Shown: piece by piece, positions 9,014 through 18,453 of the stretch
How the letters are laid out: each line of letters starts with the position of its first letter
Position numbering within the stretch: the stretch's first letter is position 1
From: Sneathiella sp. P13V-1
Lineage (GTDB): Bacteria > Pseudomonadota > Alphaproteobacteria > Sneathiellales > Sneathiellaceae
Length of the DNA stretch: 64,000 nucleotides
Assembly (NCBI RefSeq): GCF_015143595.1
Contig: NZ_WYEU01000001.1
Location: 124,001-188,000 of the forward strand
Direction of reading: 5' to 3'
Notes under the pieces: generated by a model
The model's input: only the letters and a program-made list of their open reading frames with translations
What the model was told of the DNA's origin: nothing
The model's database searches: none
Translations under genes and position numbers: made by a program

Positions 9014-10240
9014 TTGTCCCAACAGAATTCTACGCCCCGCATGGGCCGCGTCGAACAGGTCATTTTGCTGGCGCTGCTCAGCTCACTTATTGCCCTGTCT
9101 ATTGACAGTATGTTGCCGGCATTGGCACACATCGTGATGGACCTGAATGTGGTGGATCCAAATGGTCGCCAATATGTTGTTGGGGCAACATTCGTTGGCA
9201 TGGCCTTTGGCATGTTCATTTATGGACCAATATCCGACAGTTTGGGGCGTAAAAGGCCTATCTATGCAGGGATTCTGATCTTTTTGACAGGCTGCTTGCT
9301 TTCTATCTTTGCTGAGAACTACACTCTCATGCTGTTAGGACGCTTCCTGCAAGGCCTAGGAGCAGCCAGCCCCCGGGTCGTGTCAATTGCCTTGATACGT
9401 GACCAGTATTCTGGCCGGGAAATGGCGCGCTTTACGTCGCTGGTCATGACGGTTTTTATTCTTGTCCCTGTATTGGCCCCGGCCCTAGGGCAGATCATTC
9501 TGCTTTTCGCTTCGTGGAGATATATCTTTGTCGCGATGTTCACCTTAGGCGTCATTGCGCTTTTCTGGCTGGCACTAAGACAGAAAGAAACACTGGTTCA
9601 TGAAAAGCGCGTTCCATTCACAGTAAACCGACTGCTGGAAGCCGTCATTGAAGTTCTGAAAACACCTATCTCATTTGGCTATACGATACTGTCCGGCTTT
9701 GTCTTTGCCGCTTTTTTGAGTTTTCTGACGCAATCGCAGCAGATTTTCCAAGAACAGTATGGTGTAGGTGAATTATTCCCTATTTATTTTGGATCCCTTG
9801 CTCTTGCCTTCGGGGGTGCTTCTTTTACAAACTCCAGCCTTGTGATGAAGTTGGGAATGATGAACCTGATCAAAAAAGCCTTGTGGGTGTTTACAATTCT
9901 GTCAGTCCTGTTTCTTGGCTATGCCTTCGCGACGGAAGGGCAACCCAGCCTGTGGCTCTTGATGGCTTTTCTTCTTCTGATATTCTTTTGCGTTGGCATC
10001 CTGTTTGGCAATATCAATGCCCAAGCCATGGAACCGCTTGGTCACATAGCCGGCGTAGCGTCGGCGGTAATCACATCGGGTTCAACCTTTATGTCCGTCA
10101 TTCTGGGAACGATAGTCGCACAATCCTATGATGGAACCGTGTTGCCGTTGGTTATCGGATTTTCGTCCTTTGGACTATTGTCACTTATGGTCTTGTATTT
10201 CACCAATTCACGTCACGTAGAAGTTCAGAACGCATCATAG
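9014..10240 (+). CDS. Bcr/CflA family multidrug efflux MFS transporter
   Basis: A 408-residue, 12-helix MFS exporter. The first helix LLALLSSLIALSIDSMLPALAHIV, with a conserved Asp inside the membrane, and GPISDSLGRKRPIYAG, the loop 2-3 motif A, match the Bcr/CflA (DHA1) drug exporters. LLGRFLQGLGAASPRVVSIALIRD is the motif with helix-4 Arg and the RD at the end of helix 5. It starts with TTG 9014 with CGGAG eight bases before. Substrates of this subgroup include bicyclomycin, sulfonamides or small peptides; none can be assigned here. An interrupted hairpin follows the stop. Confidence 0.92.
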   Translation: MSQQNSTPRMGRVEQVILLALLSSLIALSIDSMLPALAHIVMDLNVVDPNGRQYVVGATFVGMAFGMFIYGPISDSLGRKRPIYAGILIFLTGCLLSIFAENYTLMLLGRFLQGLGAASPRVVSIALIRDQYSGREMARFTSLVMTVFILVPVLAPALGQIILLFASWRYIFVAMFTLGVIALFWLALRQKETLVHEKRVPFTVNRLLEAVIEVLKTPISFGYTILSGFVFAAFLSFLTQSQQIFQEQYGVGELFPIYFGSLALAFGGASFTNSSLVMKLGMMNLIKKALWVFTILSVLFLGYAFATEGQPSLWLLMAFLLLIFFCVGILFGNINAQAMEPLGHIAGVASAVITSGSTFMSVILGTIVAQSYDGTVLPLVIGFSSFGLLSLMVLYFTNSRHVEVQNAS

Positions 10241-10255
10241 AATATAACCAGTTGT

Positions 10256-10288
10256 AGGACATGATTAACTAAGTTAGCGTGCTGTCCT
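10256..10288 (+). other. Nested inverted repeat upstream of the aminotransferase gene
   Basis: Two nested perfect arms: AGGACA (10256-10261) with TGTCCT (10283-10288), and inside them TAACT (10266-10270), one base, AGTTA (10272-10276). There is no T-tract after it, so a simple terminator is unlikely. It sits 27 bp before the start codon of the aminotransferase and could be an operator or a leader structure. Confidence 0.35.
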
Positions 10289-10314
10289 GAAAGTCAATTT
10301 TAGAGGATTTATCG

Positions 10315-11505
10315 ATGAGTGTTCGCACAGGTCGTCAGTTTCTGAGTATTCCAGGTCCAACCAATGTGCCCGAGCCTGTGCTCAATGCCATGCACCAGCC
10401 AGCAATTGACCTGTATCAGGATGATTTTCCGCCGCTTACCGATAACCTTTTGGAAAACCTTCAAAAGTGGTTTTCAACCAAAGGCCGCACCTTCATCTAC
10501 ATCGCCAATGGGCATGGCGCGTGGGAGGCGGCGCTTACTAACACCATGAACCGCGGGGAGAAAGTTCTCGTGCTGGAAAGCGGCTTGTTTGCAACGGGCT
10601 GGGGTGAATACGGCAGCGACCTGGGTCTGGAGATTGAACATCTTCCCGGTAGCTACAACAAAGCTGTTGATCCAGCCGCCGTTCAAAAACGTCTTGAGGC
10701 AGATACCGATGGAGAGATCAAAGCCGTTCTTATGGTCCAGGTAGACACCGCATCAAGCGTGAAAAACGATGTGAAAGCTGTCGGTGAAGCCATCCGCGCA
10801 TCTGGACATGATGCGCTGTTCATGGTGGATACAATCGCATCTCTTGGAACCATGGAGTTTGAAATGGATGAATGGGGCGTTGATCTGGCGGTCAGCGCTT
10901 CACAAAAGGGGCTGATGTCTTCTCCTGGTCTCGCCTTCAATGCAGCGGGTCCCCGCGCGTGGGAGCGCCATCAAACGGCAAACCTTAAAACCGGATATTG
11001 GGATTGGACATTCCGCACAGGCGAAATCCACTATCAGAAATATGCAGGAACGCCTCCCGAACATCTTGTTTTCGCCTTGGGCGCGTCTTTCGAACTTCTG
11101 AATAAAGAAGGTAAAGATGCTGCGTTTGAAAGGCACCGTCTTCTTGCTGGCGCAACTTGGGCTTGCGTTGAAAAATGGGCTGATGGCGGGGCTTTATCTT
11201 TCAATGTTGAAAATCCTGAGGAGCGTTCACCTGCGGTCACAACCGTTTTGTTCAATGCCCCTTACAGCCCGGAAGATCTGCTGAACTACTGTAAAGACAA
11301 ATGCAATGTGATTGTTGGTATTACCATTGGCGACCTACTCGGCAAGGGGATACGAATTGCTCATATGGGATACGCAAACGCCCCGATGCTGTTTGGCACA
11401 TTGGGAGCAATTGAAATGGCACTCCAGGCATTAAACATCCCTCATGGTAAAGGTGGAACAGAGGCTGCCATCCGGTATTTGGCAGAAAATGTCCCCGCAA
11501 CGTGA
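10315..11505 (+). CDS. Serine-glyoxylate aminotransferase family (class V PLP aminotransferase)
   Basis: A 396-residue class V PLP aminotransferase. The N-terminal substrate loop SIPGPTNVPEPVL and the Lys198 Schiff-base segment SASQKGLM with the preceding ring-binding Asp172 (MVDTIASLG) are as in serine-glyoxylate and alanine-glyoxylate aminotransferases, including those of the serine cycle. It would convert glyoxylate to glycine with serine or alanine as donor, feeding photorespiration-like or one-carbon flux in the cytosol. The start at ATG 10315 follows AGAGGA. No other serine-cycle gene (hprA, mtkA, ppc) is near, so a detoxifying role for glyoxylate is equally likely. A purine-catabolic pyruvate/ureidoglycine aminotransferase is a less likely alternative. 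Confidence 0.85.
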   Translation: MSVRTGRQFLSIPGPTNVPEPVLNAMHQPAIDLYQDDFPPLTDNLLENLQKWFSTKGRTFIYIANGHGAWEAALTNTMNRGEKVLVLESGLFATGWGEYGSDLGLEIEHLPGSYNKAVDPAAVQKRLEADTDGEIKAVLMVQVDTASSVKNDVKAVGEAIRASGHDALFMVDTIASLGTMEFEMDEWGVDLAVSASQKGLMSSPGLAFNAAGPRAWERHQTANLKTGYWDWTFRTGEIHYQKYAGTPPEHLVFALGASFELLNKEGKDAAFERHRLLAGATWACVEKWADGGALSFNVENPEERSPAVTTVLFNAPYSPEDLLNYCKDKCNVIVGITIGDLLGKGIRIAHMGYANAPMLFGTLGAIEMALQALNIPHGKGGTEAAIRYLAENVPAT

Positions 11506-11605
11506 TGGGGGACACAGGTCCCACTTCCGACACGTGATTGCGAACACATAATTTTGGCGAGAATTATCATAAAACATAATCCTCTAATATATTGAGGGTG
11601 AAAAA

Positions 11606-12088
11606 ATGAATGACCATGTTGATGGTTCTCTGCCAGACCATGCAGATGTGAAAATTCCCCCGCCACTTGCCTTCGGAGGAACACTCGTGCTGAGCATCTG
11701 GTTTCAATCCTATTGGCGACATGGGGATATTGGGCCCATGGAGGTCGTGATACCTTGTGCGTTGATCTTTCTTGTCAGCCTGATCGCTATTGCAATTGAG
11801 GCACGAAGACATGGAAAGTCAGGCTCTGACGTAAAACCCTGGAAACCTACCACCGTTATTCTTGACAGCGGCCTTTATGCCTATTCTAGAAATCCAATCT
11901 ATGTGGGTATGACAATATGCTATATCGCCATAGCAGTGGCGGCAGGAAGCTATGTGGCAATTATCGCATTGCCATTTGTTTTGTTAGTCATTCGATATCA
12001 TGTAATCGCGCGGGAAGAAGCCTATCTTGAACGTAAATTTGGTGACATTTATCTGGAATATAAAAGCCGGGTTGGGCGTTGGTTCTAA
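11606..12088 (+). CDS. Isoprenylcysteine carboxyl methyltransferase family membrane protein
   Basis: A 160-residue membrane protein with about four hydrophobic helices (residues 20-40, 45-63, 95-130) and the conserved C-terminal signature of ICMT/PEMT-like methyltransferases: LYAYSRNPIYVGM with the R-N-P motif, then REEAYLERKFGDIYLEYKSRVGRW. In family members this part binds S-adenosylmethionine. The bacterial substrates are unknown, and no prenylated protein would be expected here. It is followed 12 bp later by the DinB-like gene, so the two probably share a transcript. Its start is supported by GAGGGTG upstream of ATG 11606. Confidence 0.88.
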   Translation: MNDHVDGSLPDHADVKIPPPLAFGGTLVLSIWFQSYWRHGDIGPMEVVIPCALIFLVSLIAIAIEARRHGKSGSDVKPWKPTTVILDSGLYAYSRNPIYVGMTICYIAIAVAAGSYVAIIALPFVLLVIRYHVIAREEAYLERKFGDIYLEYKSRVGRWF

Positions 12089-12106
12089 AAAGACGAGGAA
12101 TTGAGA

Positions 12107-12607
12107 GTGAAAGAGCATTTCGCAATATTGGCAGCATACAACAAATGGGCAAACAATTTGCTTTTCGAAGTTGTTCTGAAATTAAACGAAGAAGAATTTC
12201 ATCGTGATATCAAAGGTTTCTTCAAATCAGTTTGCGGCACACTCAATCATATCATGGTGGGAGATTTATTATGGATGGAACGCTTGCAGGGAGGCGGCCC
12301 TAAGCCAGCAACACTTGACACGGTCCTCCATACAAACGCTGTTGATCTTTGGAAAGCAAGACAGGAAACAGATGAACGGCTTATTCGCCTTGTGGATACA
12401 CTCGATCCCGCAAAATATGGTGATATTCTGAACTACAAAAATTCAAGGGGCGAGGTGCAGAACACTCAGATTTCTCACATCCTCACCCATATTATCAATC
12501 ATCAAACCCATCATCGGGGACAATGCCATCAGTCTCTCACTCAACTTGGCAAAGAGGCCCCTTCGATTGATTTGATTTATTATCTTAAAAGTATAGGCAA
12601 GACCTAA
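12107..12607 (+). CDS. DinB family protein (putative metal-dependent hydrolase or transferase)
   Basis: A 166-residue four-helix protein of the DinB/YfiT fold. The three histidines expected to bind a divalent metal are visible: LNHIMVGDLLWMERL in the second helix and HIINHQTHHRGQCHQ in the third. Family enzymes include mycothiol- and bacillithiol-dependent transferases, but the role of this subgroup is unknown. I place the start at GTG 12107 because GAGGAA lies six bases before it; a TTG two codons earlier is the alternative. It is 18 bp downstream of the ICMT-like gene, suggesting co-transcription. Confidence 0.88.
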   Translation: MKEHFAILAAYNKWANNLLFEVVLKLNEEEFHRDIKGFFKSVCGTLNHIMVGDLLWMERLQGGGPKPATLDTVLHTNAVDLWKARQETDERLIRLVDTLDPAKYGDILNYKNSRGEVQNTQISHILTHIINHQTHHRGQCHQSLTQLGKEAPSIDLIYYLKSIGKT

Positions 12608-12608
12608 A

Positions 12609-13238
12609 TCACGCTTTTGCGCTTGGTCGTTCAGATACTTCTGCGTGCCAACGGAGCAGATTTTTGCAGGTTTCTGGCACTTCTTTTTTGACCATACCTG
12701 CAAAATCGACAACAACCATGGCATTGATGTCAGCGACCGTAAAATTATCACCGGTAACGTATTTCTTGCCTTCAAGTTGTGCATCAAGATCTTCGAAGAA
12801 AAAGTCAATGCGCTTCATTCCGCGCTCAGACAACGCTGGGATCTGCTCCACATCGCGGGAGCCGGTGATCGCACGGTTCTCAAAATATGGGATGCTATTT
12901 CGAATAGCTTCTGCAACAGCCATGAACCCGTCATTTTCAATAATACGAAGCCAGTTATTTACAACGGCACGTTCTTCAATATCGCGCCCGAAAAGTGGGG
13001 GTTCTGGGTATCTTTCTTCAATGTAACGCATGATGGCGTCACCTTCGGTTAGAACAACACCACTATCCAATTCGAGAGCCGGAATGGTACGACGATTGTT
13101 AATCGCAGTGAACTCATCCTTGTGATGTTCGCCTTCGCGGATATTGACCGTTACAGTTTCAATATCAACACCTTTTTCTGCTAGGAAAATGCGAACGCGG
13201 CGCGGGCTTGGAGGCCCTGCAAGATCATAAAGTTTCAT
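12609..13238 (-). CDS. Glutathione S-transferase
   Basis: A 209-residue cytosolic GST. The thioredoxin-fold N-terminal domain carries the conserved cis-proline and glutathione contacts (RRTIPALELDSGVVLTEGDAIMRYIEERYP), and the all-helical C-terminal domain contains FTVADINAMVVVDF, the N-capping box segment typical of the family. The N-terminus MKLYDLAGPPSPRRVRIFLAEKG has Ser in the position of the catalytic Tyr/Ser/Cys. Such proteins conjugate glutathione to electrophiles. It is convergent with the DinB gene, separated by one base, so the two terminators must lie in coding sequence. Confidence 0.93.
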   Translation of the reverse strand: MKLYDLAGPPSPRRVRIFLAEKGVDIETVTVNIREGEHHKDEFTAINNRRTIPALELDSGVVLTEGDAIMRYIEERYPEPPLFGRDIEERAVVNNWLRIIENDGFMAVAEAIRNSIPYFENRAITGSRDVEQIPALSERGMKRIDFFFEDLDAQLEGKKYVTGDNFTVADINAMVVVDFAGMVKKEVPETCKNLLRWHAEVSERPSAKA

Positions 13239-13339
13239 TTATCAATTCCCTTAATTCCATACTGGAATCACAACGCCCTGACACCCACTTAGCATAATTC
13301 TCACCAAAAAACAGTGTCCACGTTGGATTTTGCAATGAA

Positions 13340-14200
13340 CTAACTGTGAAAGACCTCTAAGCGATAACTTCCATCTGCTTCTTTTTTCACATGACCTGCA
13401 GAAGGTGTCGCAAAATGAGTGCCGATCACAAGAACATCTGTATCGGCAACGCTTTCAAAAACAGTTCTGCGCGTTAATTTTGCCAGCGCCTTATCATGGT
13501 CAGGAGCAGACGCCCAATCGAGCCGCGCCATCTGGCAAGGGTGATGCAGCATATCGCCTGTAATCAGCGCTTTTTGACCATTTGATGAGATATCTACACT
13601 GACATGCCCCGGTGTATGACCTGGCGTAGGTAAAAGTTTCAATTCCGGGCAAAGTTGTGCATCACATGGGACAAATTCTGCGAGTCCTGCATCCACAATC
13701 GGCTGCACAGAGTCTTCAATAACGGCTCCGAATTCTTCCTGAGAAGCGGCCTGCCAATGCTCCCACTCCTTATCCGCAAACAGATATTTCGCATTTGGGA
13801 AAGTAGGTACCCATTCCCCATCTACCAGCATCGTATTCCAGCCCACATGATCCACATGCATATGGGTACAGAAAACCATATCGATACTTTCACGGGGATA
13901 TCCGGCTTCTTCCAGATCTTCCAGAAATCGAGTCTGCATCTTATTCCAGCTTGGGATGACCCGTTCTTTGTCATTTCCAACACACGTATCGATAATGATG
14001 CGTTTGTCCCCCGTATCCACAACAAGCGCATGAATACTCATGATCAGTTTCCCCTCTTCCGTCATAAAGTGAGGGGCTAGCCATTTAATGGGGAGGACGG
14101 CTTCGGGGGTCGCATCAGGCAGGACAAACCGAGTTCCCCCTGCCATCTCAATTTCAACAATACGGGTAATTTTGACGTTTCCCACGTTCCATGTGTTCAT
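13340..14200 (-). CDS. Metallo-beta-lactamase-fold hydrolase
   Basis: A 286-residue MBL-fold enzyme. The metal signature H-x-H-x-D-H is at residues 113-118 in CTHMHVDHVGWN, with a further His in PTPGHTPGHVSVD, the bridging Asp in TGDMLHHPCQ and a last His in GTHFATPSAGH. This layout, with a long N-terminal lead and H-F-x-x-P, matches the lactonase/alkylsulfatase-like and quorum-quenching-type subgroup. It would hydrolyse lactones or esters in the cytosol; no signal peptide is seen. It lies 59 bp downstream of ureG on the same strand. Read-through from the urea operon is possible, but nothing functional ties it to urea. Confidence 0.9.
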   Translation of the reverse strand: MNTWNVGNVKITRIVEIEMAGGTRFVLPDATPEAVLPIKWLAPHFMTEEGKLIMSIHALVVDTGDKRIIIDTCVGNDKERVIPSWNKMQTRFLEDLEEAGYPRESIDMVFCTHMHVDHVGWNTMLVDGEWVPTFPNAKYLFADKEWEHWQAASQEEFGAVIEDSVQPIVDAGLAEFVPCDAQLCPELKLLPTPGHTPGHVSVDISSNGQKALITGDMLHHPCQMARLDWASAPDHDKALAKLTRRTVFESVADTDVLVIGTHFATPSAGHVKKEADGSYRLEVFHS

Positions 14201-14259
14201 GTCTTTTCCTTCTTCTTTTATAGAAAAGACTAAACCCGGCGCGGGCCAATGACAATAAA

Positions 14260-14886
14260 TTAAAGCCGTTCCGGCAAACCACCCGTTTTGATGATGAAAT
14301 CCGCGACTTCTTTCACACCATCACCCGATTTGATGTTGGTGAAGATAAAAGGGCGATCCCCCCGCATCTTCTTGGAATCCCGATCCATTACACCAAGGTC
14401 AGCACCCACCAGCGGTGCAAGGTCAATTTTGTTGATAACCAGAAGATCGGATCTCGTAATCCCCGGGCCACCTTTACGCGGGATTTTGTCACCAGCAGAA
14501 ACATCAATGACATAGATTGTGATGTCCGCAAGTTCAGGGGAGAAAGTCGCTGCCAGATTATCACCACCGCTTTCAATGATGATCATTTCAAGATCATCAA
14601 ACTTCTCATTGAGGTCCGCAACCGCGGCCAAGTTAATGGAGGCGTCTTCGCGAATAGCCGTGTGCGGGCACCCACCCGTTTCCACACCCATAATACGTTC
14701 CGTTGGCAAAGCCCCAGAGCGGTTCAGAAATTCGGCGTCCTCGCGGGTATAGATATCATTGGTGATAACAGCAATGTTGTAATGATCGCGTAAATACTTA
14801 CAAAGCGCATCAGTGGTAGCCGTTTTACCCGATCCAACCGGTCCACCAATCCCAACGCGCAAAGGTCCGTGTGCTGTTACTGTCAT
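14260..14886 (-). CDS. ureG: Urease accessory GTPase UreG
   Basis: A 208-residue SIMIBI-class GTPase that delivers nickel to apo-urease within the UreD-UreF-UreG complex. The P-loop GPVGSGKT is at residues 14-21. The metal-binding C-P-H motif is in [17 protein letters not shown], and the Walker B/switch segment is [18 protein letters not shown] with base-specificity residues in VINKIDL. The length is as expected for the family. Its start overlaps the ureF stop by four bases (ATGA), which suggests translational coupling. It is the last gene of the urease operon before a 59-bp gap. Confidence 0.98.
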   Translation of the reverse strand: MTVTAHGPLRVGIGGPVGSGKTATTDALCKYLRDHYNIAVITNDIYTREDAEFLNRSGALPTERIMGVETGGCPHTAIREDASINLAAVADLNEKFDDLEMIIIESGGDNLAATFSPELADITIYVIDVSAGDKIPRKGGPGITRSDLLVINKIDLAPLVGADLGVMDRDSKKMRGDRPFIFTNIKSGDGVKEVADFIIKTGGLPERL

Positions 14887-15587
14887 GATCTAAATAACCT
14901 CGTATACTGTGTTTCATGTTGGCAGGAACACCAATCCACCATCATGGCGCTACTGCCTAAATCTTCAATTGTAAATTCCAATGTGCGCTGAACCTGCACT
15001 GCGACATCTCCTGACAACGCGGCAATGGCGCGCTGCCCATCTGTCTGCCCCAAAGGGATAATGCGAACCGCTGCCGATACCAGATTTGATACAATGCCGT
15101 GCAAATAGGCTGTAAGCCCTGCTTCCAAGGAAACACCCTTGTCCGCCGTTGCCGCCCCGACCACAACAGGATAAACCAGCGGAATATCCTTCAGGTTTTT
15201 CAAAAACTCCAGTGACGGGCTTGGAAAAACATCGTTGGTTACGGTCAGAAATGCCCGTCCCTGCGCAGATGTTTCCAGATCAAGTTCCTTTGTGGGACGA
15301 AGAGCAAAGCCAATCTCAGCCACCCTCTTCACCTTTTCCAAATCTCCGGCCCGAACCGCACGATAACTTTCCGCATAAAGGATGGCATCATTTCGCCCGC
15401 CGCCAATTTCCAGGATATCCCTTAGCCACGGAATAAGCGTTGAGATGTCTTTCACAAACCCTGCTTCCACAGCATACTCAACCCCGTGACTATAGGTATA
15501 AGCGCCAATTGGGTAAGATGGGGACATCCAGCTAAAAAGCTCATAAAGCCCCGCGACAGACCCTGAATTATCCTGCACATCAGTCAT
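14883..15587 (-). CDS. ureF: Urease accessory protein UreF
   Basis: An all-helical accessory protein of 234 residues that bridges UreD and UreG and gates nickel insertion into urease. The conserved N-terminal segment [24 protein letters not shown] is typical of UreF, as is the C-terminal [10 protein letters not shown] tract. I start at MTDVQD (15587); the open frame upstream is the Met/His-rich antiphase reading of the ureE His tail and is not UreF. The start overlaps the ureE stop by eight bases, so translation is probably coupled to ureE. Confidence 0.97.
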   Translation of the reverse strand: MTDVQDNSGSVAGLYELFSWMSPSYPIGAYTYSHGVEYAVEAGFVKDISTLIPWLRDILEIGGGRNDAILYAESYRAVRAGDLEKVKRVAEIGFALRPTKELDLETSAQGRAFLTVTNDVFPSPSLEFLKNLKDIPLVYPVVVGAATADKGVSLEAGLTAYLHGIVSNLVSAAVRIIPLGQTDGQRAIAALSGDVAVQVQRTLEFTIEDLGSSAMMVDWCSCQHETQYTRLFRS

Positions 15588-16095
15588 GGCTGTGTCCGTG
15601 ACTGTGTGAATGATTATGACCATGTGAATGGTCATGCCCATGATCGTGCCCCATGGTCTCACCATGACCATAAGCACCCCCTTCTGGATTAAAGGGCGCT
15701 AGAACTCTCTTTGGTGTTGCTCCTAAAAGGGTCAGCATTTCCTCAATAACATGATCCTGACGGATACGGATAACATCCCCCATCAATTGGGTTGGCAGGT
15801 GCCGATTTCCCAAATGCCATGCCACACGGACAAGCTCGGCTGTATTTTTGCACGTCACATCCACGACAGGCTCTTGCGCCGCCACGACCCGAATAGCTTC
15901 CACTTCATCCAGCAGCAGAAAATCCCCATCGCGTAACGTGGCGACCTCTTCCAAATTCAGAAGAAAATCAATTCCTTCGTCACTGGTAAGGCGAATGCGG
16001 CGGCGGCGGCGGTTATCGAAATCGAGCGTAATTCGGCCCACGATCTCACCGCCGAAGCCGTCGCTCGCGGATACATGTTTTAAAACTGTCTTCAT
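15580..16095 (-). CDS. ureE: Urease accessory nickel chaperone UreE
   Basis: A 171-residue nickel metallochaperone. The N-terminal peptide-binding domain (about 1-75) and the C-terminal ferredoxin-like metal domain with the conserved GNRHLPTQL segment are present. The last 31 residues form a His-rich tail with 12 His in repeating G-H, D-H, S-H pairs, which in Klebsiella-type UreE binds several Ni(II) ions. The tail predicts a nickel-storing as well as a delivery role, useful because no nickel transporter gene is seen in the window. It sits four bases downstream of ureC. Confidence 0.97.
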   Translation of the reverse strand: MKTVLKHVSASDGFGGEIVGRITLDFDNRRRRRIRLTSDEGIDFLLNLEEVATLRDGDFLLLDEVEAIRVVAAQEPVVDVTCKNTAELVRVAWHLGNRHLPTQLMGDVIRIRQDHVIEEMLTLLGATPKRVLAPFNPEGGAYGHGETMGHDHGHDHSHGHNHSHSHGHSHD

Positions 16096-16099
16096 CAGA

Positions 16100-17812
16100 T
16101 CAATACATAAAATACCGTTGAGCCATGGGAAGTTCAGTCGCTGGCTCGCATGTCAAAACTTCACCATTAGCCGTCACCACATAAGTTTCCGGATCAACCT
16201 GCAAATCAGGTGTCGCGTCATTATGGATCATGGATGATTTACCGATACCGCCACGCGTATTTTTCACAGGCAACAAATCCCGGTCCAATCCAAGCTGGCC
16301 CTTCAAATCCTGATCCATAGCAGCCCCTGAGACAAAACTCACAGAGCTTGCGGTCAGGCTTTTCCCGAAGGAGCCAAACATGGGGCGATAATGTACAGGT
16401 TGCGGCGTTGGAATGGAGGCGTTTGGATCCCCCATTGGGGCCATTACGATTGTCCCGCTTTTAAGGACAAGATCCGGCTTCACCCCAAAAAAGGCGGGTG
16501 ACCACAACACCAGATCAGCAAGTTTACCGACTTCGATTGACCCGACATATTCATCAATGCCCTGCGCAATCGCCGGGTTGATCGTATATTTCGATACGTA
16601 GCGTTTGGCACGGAAGTTATCATTGTCACCGGTCTCTTCTACTAGGCGACCACGTTGTTTCTTCATCTTATCTGCGGTTTGCCAGGTGCGAATAACCACT
16701 TCGCCCACACGGCCCATTGCCTGACTATCAGATGAAATAATGGAAAACGCGCCCATATCATGAAGGATATCTTCTGCGGCAATGGTTTCTTTACGAATAC
16801 GGCTTTCAGCAAAGGCCACATCTTCTGGAATGTTTGGATCCAGATGGTGACAGACCATCAGCATATCCAGATGTTCATCAATGGTGTTTACCGTGAAAGG
16901 ACGTGTCGGGTTAGTAGAGGATGGGATCACATTTTCTTCACCCGCAAGCCGGATAATATCCGGCGCATGACCACCGCCAGCTCCTTCAGTATGAAATGCG
17001 TGGATAGTCCGGCCTTTGAAAGCCGCAATAGTATCTTCTACAAAACCGCTTTCATTGAGGGTATCGGTGTGGATAAGCACCTGAACATCCATGTCATCGG
17101 CAACCCCGAGGCAACAATCAATGGCAGCAGGTGTCGTGCCCCAGTCTTCGTGTAGTTTAAGGCCGCATGCACCGGCATTGACCTGCTCCTCCAATCCAGC
17201 AGGAAGGCTGGCATTACCCTTACCAAAGAAACCCAAATTCATTGGAAAGGCTTCTGCCGCTTGCAACATCCGCCCGATATGAAACGCACCGGGTGTACAG
17301 GTTGTGGCATTTGTGCCTGTAGCTGGCCCTGTACCGCCACCCATCATGGTGGTGACACCACTTGCCAGAGCTTCTTCAATTTGCTGCGGGCAAATAAAAT
17401 GGATATGCGCATCCACACCACCTGCGGTCAGGATTTTACCTTCACCAGCGATCACCTCGGTGGAAGGGCCGACAATGATATCAACATTGTCCTGAATGTC
17501 AGGATTACCCGCCTTACCTACAGCGGCGACCTTACCATCTTTCAAAGCCACATCAGCCTTAACAATGCCCCAGTGGTCAATGATTAGCGCATTGGTGATG
17601 ACCGTATCCACAGCACCAGCAGCGCGCGTCACCTGTGACTGCCCCATGCCATCACGGATCACTTTACCACCACCAAATTTTACTTCCTCACCGTAAGTGG
17701 TGAAATCTTTTTCGACCTCAACAATGATATCTGTGTCAGCGAGACGAATTTTGTCCCCAGTGGTTGGTCCGAACATGCCCGCATAGGCGCGTCTTGTCAT
17801 ATTTGCAGCCAT
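16100..17812 (-). CDS. ureC: Urease subunit alpha (catalytic, UreC)
   Basis: Catalytic urease subunit of 570 residues, the normal bacterial length. It hydrolyses urea to ammonia and carbamate in the cytosol with a dinickel centre. All hallmark motifs are visible: the nickel ligands H-x-H in [13 protein letters not shown], the carbamylated Lys in [24 protein letters not shown] and [13 protein letters not shown], the mobile flap with the catalytic His in [13 protein letters not shown], and the Asp ligand near [15 protein letters not shown] 17812 lies two bases after the ureB stop, so the subunits are likely made together. Confidence 0.99.
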   Translation of the reverse strand: MAANMTRRAYAGMFGPTTGDKIRLADTDIIVEVEKDFTTYGEEVKFGGGKVIRDGMGQSQVTRAAGAVDTVITNALIIDHWGIVKADVALKDGKVAAVGKAGNPDIQDNVDIIVGPSTEVIAGEGKILTAGGVDAHIHFICPQQIEEALASGVTTMMGGGTGPATGTNATTCTPGAFHIGRMLQAAEAFPMNLGFFGKGNASLPAGLEEQVNAGACGLKLHEDWGTTPAAIDCCLGVADDMDVQVLIHTDTLNESGFVEDTIAAFKGRTIHAFHTEGAGGGHAPDIIRLAGEENVIPSSTNPTRPFTVNTIDEHLDMLMVCHHLDPNIPEDVAFAESRIRKETIAAEDILHDMGAFSIISSDSQAMGRVGEVVIRTWQTADKMKKQRGRLVEETGDNDNFRAKRYVSKYTINPAIAQGIDEYVGSIEVGKLADLVLWSPAFFGVKPDLVLKSGTIVMAPMGDPNASIPTPQPVHYRPMFGSFGKSLTASSVSFVSGAAMDQDLKGQLGLDRDLLPVKNTRGGIGKSSMIHNDATPDLQVDPETYVVTANGEVLTCEPATELPMAQRYFMY

Positions 17813-17814
17813 GA

Positions 17815-18129
17815 TTATTCCCCCTCAAGCGCGCCCATGACGTCGCCTCTAAACCCGTAAATCACACGATTACCGCCGATAGCGACCAAGTCCACATCCC
17901 GTTTTTGGCCAGGCTCGAACCGAATGGCGGTTCCGGATGGAATATCAAGGCGAAAACCTTTTGCCGCCTCCCGATCAAATTCCAACCCCGCATTTACTTC
18001 GGCAAAATGATAGTGGCTTCCCACTTGCACAGGACGATCCCCTGTATTTGCAATCGTAAGCGTAGTTGTCTCTCGTCCTTCGTTTAAGGTAATTTCTCCC
18101 TCAGCAGGGATAAGCTCTCCTGGTTTCAT
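17815..18129 (-). CDS. ureB: Urease subunit beta (UreB)
   Basis: A 104-residue structural subunit of the (UreABC)3 trimer. It has [20 protein letters not shown] at the N-terminus and the central [17 protein letters not shown], which contains the His-rich strand conserved in all urease beta chains, then [11 protein letters not shown] and [10 protein letters not shown]. Length and order are normal for the separate-subunit (ureABC) type. It lies between ureA, with an 11-bp spacer, and ureC. Confidence 0.99.
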   Translation of the reverse strand: MKPGELIPAEGEITLNEGRETTTLTIANTGDRPVQVGSHYHFAEVNAGLEFDREAAKGFRLDIPSGTAIRFEPGQKRDVDLVAIGGNRVIYGFRGDVMGALEGE

Positions 18130-18140
18130 GATGTGCCTCC

Positions 18141-18443
18141 CTAGCGAATTGGATTGTGAACAGTGACGAGTTTAGTCCCATCGGGAAAGGTCGCTTCGAT
18201 CTGCACTTCATGCAGCATGTCTGCAATGCCCTCCATTACCTGATCTTTGGAGATCACTTCACCGCCTTCGCTCATCAATGTGGCAACGGACTTTCCATCC
18301 CGCGCCCCTTCGATCACAAAATCACTGATCAAGGCTACCGCTTCGGGGTAATTGAGCTTCACGCCACGATCAAGTCTGCCTCTTGCAACCATAGCCGCAA
18401 GGGAGACAAGAAGTTTGTCTTTTTCTCTTGGTGAAAATTGCAT
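18141..18443 (-). CDS. ureA: Urease subunit gamma (UreA)
   Basis: A 100-residue structural subunit of urease, in the size class of bacterial UreA. The conserved start [27 protein letters not shown] and the C-terminal [24 protein letters not shown] segment are seen. It forms the outer part of the heterotrimer with UreB and UreC. It starts 10 bp after the ureD stop. Confidence 0.99.
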   Translation of the reverse strand: MQFSPREKDKLLVSLAAMVARGRLDRGVKLNYPEAVALISDFVIEGARDGKSVATLMSEGGEVISKDQVMEGIADMLHEVQIEATFPDGTKLVTVHNPIR

Positions 18444-18453
18444 ATTCGTCCCT

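Noticed and set aside
15588-15677. Upstream extension of ureF with Met/His-rich residues
   Set aside because: It is the other-frame reading of the ureE His tail; the UreF family begins near MTDVQD, and the ureE stop overlap fits the later start.
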